Origin: Novosphingobium rosa NBRC 15208
Lineage (GTDB): Bacteria; Pseudomonadota; Alphaproteobacteria; Sphingomonadales; Sphingomonadaceae
Direction of reading: 5' to 3'
Assembly: GCF_001598555.1 (NCBI RefSeq)
Contig: NZ_BCZE01000080.1
Span: forward strand, 1 to 32,217
Length of the DNA: 32,217 nucleotides
Positions 8,557-15,299 of the stretch are shown one piece after another (position 1 is the stretch's first letter; each line of letters opens with the position of its first letter). A program made the translations under genes and the position numbers. The notes beneath the pieces are model-generated. The model saw only the letters and a program-made list of their open reading frames with translations. It made no database searches and was not told the DNA's origin.

Positions 8557-9425
8557 TCTGAAGATCCGCTGCTGTGGGTGGGGCGGGAGCGCGCATAGGC
8601 CTGCGTGCCAAGGTGAAAGACGGTGTCGCCCGGCAGGATCGTCGCCACATCGAGATCGGTCGAACCGGCCAGCTCCTGATAGAGCGGGGCGAAATCCGTC
8701 CCGATGGTCTGGGCCAGCAGATCCTCGAAACTGTCGATGACGAAATAGGTCTGCTGGAAATCATCGATGCGATAGCGGGTCTGCATCAGCCGCTTCAGAT
8801 CGAAACCGATACGGTTGGGCGAAGGATCGTCCAGCGCGAAGACGCTTTCGCTGAAAGAGGAGACGATGCCCGCGCCATAGATCTGCAAACTGTCGCCAGA
8901 ACGCAGCAGGCCGAACTCCACCGTGTACCAATAGAGCCGGGCCAGCCGCTCGATGGCGCCCAGCTTCACCGCGCGCTGGCCGCCGCGCCCATAGGCCGCC
9001 ATATAATCGGCGAAGACCGGATTGGCGAGCAACGGTACATGGCCGAAAACATCGTGGAAGATATCGGGCTCTTCGAGATAATCGATCTGGTCGGGGCGAC
9101 GGATAAAGCGCCCGGCCACAAAGCGGCGGTTCGCCAGGTGATCGAAAAACACCGCGTCGGGCACCAGCCCCGGCACCGCCACCACCTGCCAACCGGTGGC
9201 ATCCATCAGCCGCGCGTTGAGTTCGGCAAAATCGGGGATGCCCGGCTTGGAGAGCCGCAGAATATCGAGGCCTTCAAGGAAGGCGGGCGCCACGCGGCCC
9301 GGCAGCAGGCGGGCCTGCCGCTCGAAGAGACGGTCCCACATGGCATGCTCATCGGCGCGATAAAGGTGCCATTCCTGAGGAACGGTCCAGTCGCCTTTAT
9401 GCATGTCGAGGCTTATCTCTCCCAT
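8553..9425 (-). CDS. phhA: Phenylalanine 4-monooxygenase
   Basis: This pterin-dependent non-haem iron enzyme hydroxylates phenylalanine to tyrosine. The 290-residue length fits the single-domain bacterial form without a regulatory ACT domain. The iron ligands are His124 and His129 in IFHDVFGHVPLL and Glu170 in YWYTVEFGLL. It is the first gene of the operon, and hppD overlaps its stop by 4 bp. The ATG at 9425 is used; an alternative ATG at 9404 is possible, and neither has a strong Shine-Dalgarno sequence. No pterin-4a-carbinolamine dehydratase (phhB) gene is seen nearby. The divergent Lrp-family gene 94 bp away is the obvious candidate regulator. Confidence 0.96.
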   Translation of the reverse strand: MGEISLDMHKGDWTVPQEWHLYRADEHAMWDRLFERQARLLPGRVAPAFLEGLDILRLSKPGIPDFAELNARLMDATGWQVVAVPGLVPDAVFFDHLANRRFVAGRFIRRPDQIDYLEEPDIFHDVFGHVPLLANPVFADYMAAYGRGGQRAVKLGAIERLARLYWYTVEFGLLRSGDSLQIYGAGIVSSFSESVFALDDPSPNRIGFDLKRLMQTRYRIDDFQQTYFVIDSFEDLLAQTIGTDFAPLYQELAGSTDLDVATILPGDTVFHLGTQAYARSRPTHSSGSSE

Positions 9426-9485
9426 GGCGTGATCGTGTCACAGGATCGGCTTGATTGGGTTTCAAAAGCGAGGCAATCTGCCGAT

Positions 9486-9500
9486 ATTCTGAAACAGAAT
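9486..9500. promoter_or_regulatory. Perfect palindrome, candidate Lrp-family operator
   Basis: ATTCTGaaaCAGAAT is a perfect 6-3-6 inverted repeat in the 94-bp region between phhA and the divergent regulator gene, ending 19 bp before the regulator's ATG. Lrp/AsnC proteins bind short AT-centred palindromes of about 15 bp. It is therefore a plausible autoregulatory site that also controls the catabolic operon. Binding is inferred and not shown by sequence alone. Confidence 0.5.
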
Positions 9501-9519
9501 CCCGCAATCATGGTGATGC

Positions 9520-9993
9520 ATGAAACAGATCATTCAACTCGACCCCATCGATACGCGACTCGTCGAGGCGCTTCAGCAGGACGGTTCGCTCAGCCATGCG
9601 GAGCTGGGGGAAAAGGTCGGCACGTCAGCCGCCTCATGCTGGCGGCGGATCAAGGCGCTGGAGGCTTCGGGCGTGCTGAAAGGCACGGTGCGGCTGGTCG
9701 ATCCGGAAAAGATCGGCCGCGGGGTGAATGTCTTCTGCAACATCCGCGTGCGCAATCACGCGCAAGAGGTGCGCAAGCCCTTCGAGGACTTCCTCCACGA
9801 ACGCCCCGAGGTGATCGAGTGCTTCTCCATGTCGGGCGAGTGGGATTATCTGCTGCGCATCGTCGTGGCCGATGTCGCCGATTATGAGCGCTTTCTGATG
9901 CGCACCCTGCTGGACCACCCGGCGGTGGGCGCGGCGGCTTCGCATTTCGCCCTGTCGATGACGAAGTACACCACGGCCCTGCCGGTCGGTTAA
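9520..9993 (+). CDS. Lrp/AsnC-family transcriptional regulator
   Basis: The 157-residue protein has the family layout. An N-terminal helix-turn-helix (about residues 8-55) begins LDPIDTRLVEALQQDG and contains SHAELGEKVGTSAASCWRRI. It is followed by an RAM/AsnC ligand-binding domain with ECFSMSGEWDYLLRIVVADVADYERF. It is transcribed divergently from phhA. Regulators of this kind next to phenylalanine/tyrosine operons usually sense an aromatic amino acid, so control of phhA-hppD-hmgA-fahA is likely but inferred. Four bases separate its stop from the convergent stop of the next gene. Confidence 0.93.
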   Translation: MKQIIQLDPIDTRLVEALQQDGSLSHAELGEKVGTSAASCWRRIKALEASGVLKGTVRLVDPEKIGRGVNVFCNIRVRNHAQEVRKPFEDFLHERPEVIECFSMSGEWDYLLRIVVADVADYERFLMRTLLDHPAVGAAASHFALSMTKYTTALPVG

Positions 9994-9997
9994 GCTT

Positions 9998-10366
9998 TCA
10001 GACGAACTGGGGCTCGAAGGAGAACCACGCTTTCTCGCCATGATCGTAGAACTGGATCAGGCGCGGCAGGATTTCGGCCTCATAATGATGGCCGGATGCC
10101 CGGTCATAACCACGCGCCTTGTAACCATCCACCTCAAGCGAGACAAAGGCCTGATCACCCGCATCGAACAGTTCGGGCAGCGTGCCGCCAAAACCGCCCG
10201 CCCGGCCTTCATAGTTGCCCTGCACCCGCCCGTCGCGGCTTTCGGCAGCGACGCGCAGATGTTCCTGAGCGGTGAAATCATAGAGACCCGCGACCGTCCG
10301 GTCAAAGATCACAGCATAGGCGGAAGCGGCCACCAGGGCCCTTGTGTGAGACTGCATAAAACCCAT
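9998..10366 (-). CDS. Hypothetical protein, 122 residues
   Basis: I do not recognise this protein. It is soluble, with a Gly-rich middle (GRAGGFGGTLPELF) and an aromatic C-terminus ending FSFEPQFV, and has no obvious signal peptide. It starts 31 bp after the SGNH esterase stop on the same strand, so it may be the last gene of the TonB receptor-esterase unit. The frame is open upstream to 10615, but that part lies antisense-frame inside the esterase gene and looks non-coding (Trp/Arg/Ser-rich). I chose the ATG at 10366, preceded by a TGAGG-like site; the ATG at 10357 is an alternative. Confidence 0.55.
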   Translation of the reverse strand: MGFMQSHTRALVAASAYAVIFDRTVAGLYDFTAQEHLRVAAESRDGRVQGNYEGRAGGFGGTLPELFDAGDQAFVSLEVDGYKARGYDRASGHHYEAEILPRLIQFYDHGEKAWFSFEPQFV

Positions 10367-10397
10367 GTGGGCCTCAGCCCCAACCTTATCAAGGCCA

Positions 10398-11657
10398 TCA
10401 CCCACCGCTGAACACAGACAGGGGAATGCTCTGCGCCATGGCCCGGTAACCTTCCGGCGATGGATGCAGATGATCGCCACTGTCATAGGCGGGCCGCAGG
10501 CGGCTTGGCTGGGCCGGATCGCGCATGGCGGAATCGAAATCCACCACCGCGTCGAAATGACCCTGCTCGCGGATCCAGCGGTTGACGGCCTGGCGGTCCG
10601 CCTCGTTGCGCGCATCGGGGTGGTAATAGTCGTTGCCCATGAAGGGCAGCACCGTGCCGCCGACCACCTTGATCATCCGCCCATGCGCCCGGGCGATTAT
10701 CTGGCGATAGGCACCGATGATCTGCGCGACCAGCGCCTGATGCGCGGCTTCATCCATCGGGGCCTCGCGGGTCAGCGTGCCGATATCGTTGATGCCTTCC
10801 AACACCACCAACCATCGGACACCCGGCTGCGCCAGCACATCGCGGTCCAGCCGGGCGAGCGCATTGGGCCCAAGCCCGTCATGCAGCAGGCGATTACCAC
10901 CGATCCCCTGATTGACGATGGCCAGCCCACGCGTGGAAGGATCGGCCTGAAGGCGGCGGGCCAGATCGTCTGTCCAGCGGTCATTGGCGTCATCGGTGGC
11001 GCCGTGGCCGTCGGTGATGGAATCGCCCAGCGCCACGATGGCGCGCGGGGCCTCGCAGCGTGAGATTTCCACAGCCGAGAGGGTGAACCAGTGCTGGAAA
11101 CTCCTGGCCCCCGGCAGATCGGCATCGGCCAGATGATCGCCCGCCAGCAGCCATGAGGTGGCGCGCGATCCGGGATGGGAGGTCTGCCCCTGCGGATCTT
11201 GCGCATAATGCAGGGTGATCGCCAGATCGTCGAAAGCGCGGACGGGCAGATCGACCGGATCGGAGAGATAGTCCGCCCCGGCAGGAATGGTGACGCCCGC
11301 CTGTCCGTCGAAGTGCAGCACGATCAGCGAGGCAGGATCGATGGCCCCGCTGCCCGCTTTCACCGCGCGCGCCAGCGTCGCGCCATCGATGCGCAGCGGC
11401 GCCGTGCCAAAGGCATTGGAGAGCCTGATGCGCAGCCCCGTCCCGCCGATGGACGGGCGGATAATCTGCCGCAGACTCGCTCCGCCGAAGCTTCCGGCGG
11501 GCAGGGCATTGTCCCCGCTGGGCGTCATCTGTGAAGAGGCCCAGCCCGCCACCCACTGCGGCGCGCAAACCGCAGCATGGGCGCAGAGCGGCGAGAAGAC
11601 CATCACAGCCCCAAGGGCAGCGCGCAAGACAGAACGCAAGGGCATCACCTCCGGCAT
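10398..11657 (-). CDS. Secreted SGNH/GDSL hydrolase, probable carbohydrate esterase
   Basis: The 419-residue protein has a signal peptide (residues 1-28, ending AHA). A beta-rich N-terminal region of about 170 residues precedes an SGNH domain. The four blocks are visible: Ser213 in GDSITDGHG, the Gly of NQGIGGNRLL near 253, Asn290 in LEGINDIG, and the Asp395/His398 pair in SGDHLHPS. SGNH enzymes of this layout hydrolyse esters. Beside a glucuronoxylan locus and just after the TonB receptor, removal of acetyl groups from xylan is the likely job, but this is inferred from context. The start is uncertain: the ATG at 11657 follows a hairpin, and a second ATG at 11645 lies only two bases after GGAGG. 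Confidence 0.85.
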   Translation of the reverse strand: MPEVMPLRSVLRAALGAVMVFSPLCAHAAVCAPQWVAGWASSQMTPSGDNALPAGSFGGASLRQIIRPSIGGTGLRIRLSNAFGTAPLRIDGATLARAVKAGSGAIDPASLIVLHFDGQAGVTIPAGADYLSDPVDLPVRAFDDLAITLHYAQDPQGQTSHPGSRATSWLLAGDHLADADLPGARSFQHWFTLSAVEISRCEAPRAIVALGDSITDGHGATDDANDRWTDDLARRLQADPSTRGLAIVNQGIGGNRLLHDGLGPNALARLDRDVLAQPGVRWLVVLEGINDIGTLTREAPMDEAAHQALVAQIIGAYRQIIARAHGRMIKVVGGTVLPFMGNDYYHPDARNEADRQAVNRWIREQGHFDAVVDFDSAMRDPAQPSRLRPAYDSGDHLHPSPEGYRAMAQSIPLSVFSGG

Positions 11658-11659
11658 GC

Positions 11660-11690
11660 GGAAAGGACCGGACTGATGCCCGGCCCTTCC
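11660..11690. other. Imperfect intergenic hairpin between TonB receptor and esterase
   Basis: The bases GGAAAGGACCGG and CCGGCCCTTCC flank a short loop and form an interrupted stem of about 11 pairs. On the minus (transcribed) strand it lies between the receptor stop and the esterase start and has no following U-tract. It looks more like an mRNA-stability or attenuation element than a classical terminator. Read on the plus strand it is followed by CTTTTAT, but there is no plus-strand gene to end here. Confidence 0.4.
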
Positions 11691-11710
11691 CTTTTATCAC
11701 ATCGTCAAAA

Positions 11711-14700
11711 TCAGAACTTCTCGCGCAGACCCAGCGAATAGGTCGTGCCCGGATTGTAGTCCGAATAGGTCACGTTCTTATACTGCAGATAGGTACGGAT
11801 ATGGCTCTTGGTCAGATTGTTGACGTTGAAGGACACGGTGGGCAGCAAGGTGCTGCCGCCGAAGATCTTCTGCAGATCGAGATTGGCGGAGAAGTCCAGC
11901 TCCTTGTGCACGTCATTGTAGATCGCGAAATTGTTGAGCCCGTTCTGGGGCCCTTGCGCCGCCAGCGATCCGCCGGTGAAGTTGTACAGCACTCGCGCCG
12001 ACACGCCCTTGTGATCGTAATAGAGCGTGAGGTTGTAAGTCGTATGCGCCACGCCCGTCGCGATCACGGCAGGCGTGCTGGCGCTCGACTGATCGATCAC
12101 GGTAACGTTGCCGATCACGCCGAACCCCGGAAGACCATGGCCATGCGGCGCAAGGATGAAGTCCAGCGGTTGAACGACGGTGAACTCCGCGCCATTGATC
12201 ACCAGATTGCCGGCATTGACCTGCTCGGTGATGTTGATCGGCGAGTTGGCGGCGCCGGTCGGGTTGCTGTTGAGGATCCTCGCCTGATCGGTGGTTACCG
12301 TGTTGATGTTGACGCCATAGGGGGCCAGGGCGCTGAAGGTGCTGGAAATGTTGGCCGAAGTCGTGAAGCCGGTGATCGACTTGCGATAGGCGGCCACCGC
12401 GATGTAGCCTTCCTTGCCGGTGTAATATTCAAAGCCCAGATCAAGGTTCTTCGACAGATAAGGCGCCAGCGCCGGATTGCCGATCGAGGCCTGATAGGCC
12501 GAGATGTCGGAGAAGTTCACGCCCGGCAGCATGGCGTTGGGGTCCGGCCGGGTCAAAGTCTTGGACCACGATGCGCGGAACACCGCATGGCGACCCAGAG
12601 CAAAGTCCGCGGTGAAGGCCGGCAGCGCATAGCTGTAGCTGTTGTAGGTGTTGATGAAGTTGAAGGCGCCGATGCCCACCGTCGGGTACAAGCCACCGCT
12701 GGTCAGCCCGACATTCTGCTGGGTGATGGCGCCATTGGCGACATAACCGCCAATGCGCTGGTTGGTGTGGATGAAGCGCACGCCGCCGTTCAGACGCAGC
12801 GTGTTGTCGCCGATCTGGAACTTGTCGTCAGCCTCGATATAGGCGCCGAAGTTCTTTTCCTGAAACTGGCCTGAATTGGCCCCGGTGTTCGAGGCGGTCG
12901 AGAAAGGCGCGGTCGCATTATACTGGGCATAGTTGGATGCCGCGGCAAAGGCGGGCCAGTTGACCGTCACGAAGCCGCGCGGCCCGGGCATCAGATAATT
13001 GGCCAGCGAAGCCTGCGGGATCAGCGAACCCAGATACTGGACCGAACCCGTCGCCCCCGCCGTCGCGCCCGTGCCATAGCCGGGATACAGCGCGGCAGCC
13101 GAACCCGGCGCGTTCAGGCCAAGGCAGGCAGGCTGGGTGTTGGGCGAGAGCATCGCCACATTGGGCTGATTGCCGCAGACCGCATTCTGCCACAGCGTGC
13201 TGTTGTCCAGCGCATAGATGTTGCGGTAATTGTTGTCATAGGCAGCGCCCACGCGCACCACGATATCACCGTGATCCCAGCGCAGATTGCCGCGAATGCC
13301 CTTGGTGGTGGTCTGACGGCGCTCGCTCTGAATGTTGACGCGACCGCCGTTCCAGCTGAAATTCGCCGGATTGTCGAGATCGGTGCTGGAGGCAATGTTG
13401 ATGTTGCCGTTGTTGTTGGTGTAATTGACCGTATCGCCCGAGCCCAGCACAGTCGACACCAGCACCGAGGGCGACTGGCGATAGAAGGAACTGTGCGTGA
13501 CATCGCCGCGCACATCGACCTTCAGGTGATCGGTGATCTGATATTCGCCGCCCGGATTGAAGCCGTAGTAAGTCAGCTTTTCATCATAGGGGCGATATTC
13601 CAGAAAGGACTGGGCATTGGCGAAAGTGCCGGAGGTCACCACGCCATTGCTGTCCACCTGCAGACCGATGGGGATGGCGCTGCCGTTGCGGCCCACCCAG
13701 TCCATATCGATGCGCTGTTCCTGATTGCGCGCCTTGGACAGCATGCTGTCGAGGTAGAGATGCAGTCCGTTGTCATCGCCCTTGTATTCCAGCGAGACGA
13801 CGCCGGTGATGCGCTTGCGCGAACCATATTCGTTGAACTCGCGGCCCAGACGGGGGATCAGCGCCTGATTGATCTGGGTGATGGTGAGGCCGGGGTTCAG
13901 CGCCAGCAGCGCCGCCTGATTGAGCGCGCTGCCCGTCACCAGACCATTGCCCGCGCCCGCCGGAACGGTGGCGGGAATGTTCCAGGTGCTGCCGTTGCTG
14001 CAAGCCGGTGTGGCGGTGATGCAGTTGGTGGACAGATTGTTGATGTTGTTGCGGGTCGAGGTGGTGTTCTGCGCGGCGGAAAGGTTGGGCTCGGTCCAGC
14101 CCACCGATTCAAAGCCGTTGGAATTGACCTGATTGCTGATCCCCGAAACGCCGATCAGAATGCCGAACTCGCCCTTGGTGGTGCTGAACACCGCCGCGCC
14201 CTTGTAACCGGGGGTCTTGGCATTGGTGTTGTAGAGCCCGTCCATCGAAACGGTGAAATGCGTGCCTTGCTTGTCGAAGGGATGCGCCATGCGCAGATCG
14301 ATCGACCCGGCCGCGCCGCCTTCCAGAATATCGGCGCGCGAGCTTTTCTCGACGGTGATCGAGGTGAAGAGTTCGGTCGGGAAATAGTTGAGGTCGACCT
14401 GACGGCCCGTGCCCGAACCATCGGCGGTGCCGGTCGAGCCGATCATGATCGCCGCGCCGTTCAGCGTCACCTGCGTGAAGGCCGAACCCAGACCGCGGAT
14501 GGCGGCGTTCACGCCCTCGCCGTCATTGTCGCGGTTGATGGTGACGCCCGGCACGCGGCTGAGCGATTCCGCGATGTTCGAATCCGGGAACTTGCCAATG
14601 TCTTCGGCCAGAATGGTTTCGGTGAGGCCGATGTTGCTCTTCTTGATCTCCGCCGAGCGCTGAAGGCTGGCGCGATAGCCGGTGACGATGATCTCATTGG

Positions 14701-14857
14701 CGGAAGCCTGATCGGCCTGCGGCGCCGGAGCGCTGGCCTGCGCGGCTGGCGCCTGAGTCACCGGCGACTGCTGGGCCAAAGCCGGCATGGCCATAAAGGC
14801 AAAGCTGGAAACGCCTGTGATCAGGCTCAACATGATGGCGGTTTTCTTATGTGTCAT
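11711..14857 (-). CDS. TonB-dependent outer-membrane receptor
   Basis: The protein has 1048 residues, the size of large Caulobacter/Sphingomonas-type TonB-dependent receptors. It has a signal peptide ending ALAQ near residue 29, then a low-complexity Ala/Gln linker. A TonB-box-like ANEIIVTGYRASLQRS is followed by a plug domain (DIGKFPDSNIAESLSRVPGV, then GLGSAFTQVTLNGA). The rest is a beta-barrel ending YSLGLREKF with a C-terminal Phe. It should import oligosaccharides across the outer membrane. Given the neighbours, the substrate is probably (glucurono)xylo-oligosaccharide, which is inference. The start at 14857 is fixed by GAGGGG at 14865-14870, seven bases upstream. It appears to have its own promoter and LacI-type operator near 15235-15284, leaving a long leader. 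Confidence 0.93.
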   Translation of the reverse strand: MTHKKTAIMLSLITGVSSFAFMAMPALAQQSPVTQAPAAQASAPAPQADQASANEIIVTGYRASLQRSAEIKKSNIGLTETILAEDIGKFPDSNIAESLSRVPGVTINRDNDGEGVNAAIRGLGSAFTQVTLNGAAIMIGSTGTADGSGTGRQVDLNYFPTELFTSITVEKSSRADILEGGAAGSIDLRMAHPFDKQGTHFTVSMDGLYNTNAKTPGYKGAAVFSTTKGEFGILIGVSGISNQVNSNGFESVGWTEPNLSAAQNTTSTRNNINNLSTNCITATPACSNGSTWNIPATVPAGAGNGLVTGSALNQAALLALNPGLTITQINQALIPRLGREFNEYGSRKRITGVVSLEYKGDDNGLHLYLDSMLSKARNQEQRIDMDWVGRNGSAIPIGLQVDSNGVVTSGTFANAQSFLEYRPYDEKLTYYGFNPGGEYQITDHLKVDVRGDVTHSSFYRQSPSVLVSTVLGSGDTVNYTNNNGNINIASSTDLDNPANFSWNGGRVNIQSERRQTTTKGIRGNLRWDHGDIVVRVGAAYDNNYRNIYALDNSTLWQNAVCGNQPNVAMLSPNTQPACLGLNAPGSAAALYPGYGTGATAGATGSVQYLGSLIPQASLANYLMPGPRGFVTVNWPAFAAASNYAQYNATAPFSTASNTGANSGQFQEKNFGAYIEADDKFQIGDNTLRLNGGVRFIHTNQRIGGYVANGAITQQNVGLTSGGLYPTVGIGAFNFINTYNSYSYALPAFTADFALGRHAVFRASWSKTLTRPDPNAMLPGVNFSDISAYQASIGNPALAPYLSKNLDLGFEYYTGKEGYIAVAAYRKSITGFTTSANISSTFSALAPYGVNINTVTTDQARILNSNPTGAANSPINITEQVNAGNLVINGAEFTVVQPLDFILAPHGHGLPGFGVIGNVTVIDQSSASTPAVIATGVAHTTYNLTLYYDHKGVSARVLYNFTGGSLAAQGPQNGLNNFAIYNDVHKELDFSANLDLQKIFGGSTLLPTVSFNVNNLTKSHIRTYLQYKNVTYSDYNPGTTYSLGLREKF

Positions 14858-15234
14858 ATGCCTACCCCTCATTCCCATGCATGATGTGGCGCGAATGGCG
14901 GGCCTGAAGCGGCCCGGGCGCCCGATTTCGAATGCCTCCGGCCCGCTTGCACGCGCGCCGACGGCCTTCCGCAGCGCCCGTTGATCGACGCGCGGGTTGC
15001 AGTTGGTATCGCCCTGTTGATCGGCGCGTGACGGGCGCTTGGCCCTTCAGTCGCCCTTTGGGAGGCCGTGCTTAAACAGCGCCCTGACCTGCGCGAGCCG
15101 CACCGGGACATCCGATCCCGGCACGATGGCAAACATGGCTTGGGCGAACGCAATGGCGTTGGTGTGTGCTGAACATCGGCCTCTCCTGAACGCTACCCCT
15201 GGCCCTGTCTGTTTCGAGCCTTCTTGATGGTCTG
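14858..15234 (-). other. Long 5' leader of the TonB receptor gene
   Basis: Roughly 390 nt separate the predicted transcription start (about 15250) from the receptor ATG. The stretch contains a strong ribosome binding site with a broken small frame (15047-15176, listed separately). It also has a short GC-rich hairpin, GGGCC-loop-GGCCC, near 14900-14915, with no U-tract. No known riboswitch was recognised. The longest intact minus-strand frame here (94 residues, Arg/Ser/Pro-rich) looks non-coding. Confidence 0.4.
15047..15176 (-). pseudogene. Possible small gene with frameshift in a CA repeat
   Basis: An ATG at 15176 has a near-ideal ribosome binding site (AGGAGAGG, 15180-15187). Read from that ATG, the frame gives a Cys/His/Arg-rich 34-residue peptide of non-coding character. 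The frame one base over reads as plausible protein: it includes FAQAMFAIVPGSDVPVR and ends at a TGA at 15047-15049. The two frames would join into about 43 residues if one CA unit were added to the CACACAC tract at about 15160-15167. So this may be a small gene broken by repeat contraction, a phase-variable leader peptide, or chance. No family is recognised. Confidence 0.3.
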
Positions 15235-15248
15235 TGATAGCGCTATCA
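15235..15248. promoter_or_regulatory. LacI-type operator at TonB receptor promoter
   Basis: TGATAGCGCTATCA is a perfect 14-bp palindrome with the central CG typical of LacI-family operators. It lies eight bases downstream of the predicted -10 element, so it would cover the transcription start and block the receptor gene. It shares TGWTAGCG with sites at 27148-27161 and 29396-29468. The two LacI regulators in this window are the natural candidates to bind it. Confidence 0.7.
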
Positions 15249-15256
15249 ATGAATGT

Positions 15257-15284
15257 TTTTTACTCCGCCCATCTTGCCTGTCAA
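15257..15284 (-). promoter_or_regulatory. Predicted sigma-70-type promoter of the TonB receptor gene
   Basis: On the minus strand a consensus -35, TTGACA (15284-15279), is followed after 16 bp by TAAAAA (15262-15257) as a -10 element. It begins just after the GH35 stop codon and immediately precedes the operator palindrome. It would give the receptor its own promoter, apart from any readthrough from the seven-gene operon. Confidence 0.55.
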
Positions 15285-15299
15285 GCAAAGATCACTGGC

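Noticed and set aside
10367..10615. Upstream extension of the small gene ending at 9998
   Set aside because: It lies within the SGNH esterase coding sequence and its translation is rich in Trp, Arg and Ser without coding character.
13271..14884. 537-residue plus-strand open frame opposite the TonB receptor
   Set aside because: The receptor frame has clear plug and barrel motifs and a ribosome binding site; the antisense frame shows no recognisable domain and has shadow-type composition.
14869..15153. 94-residue minus-strand open frame in the TonB receptor leader
   Set aside because: It has Arg/Ser/Pro-rich non-coding composition and no good ribosome binding site; the more credible small frame here is the one ending at 15047.
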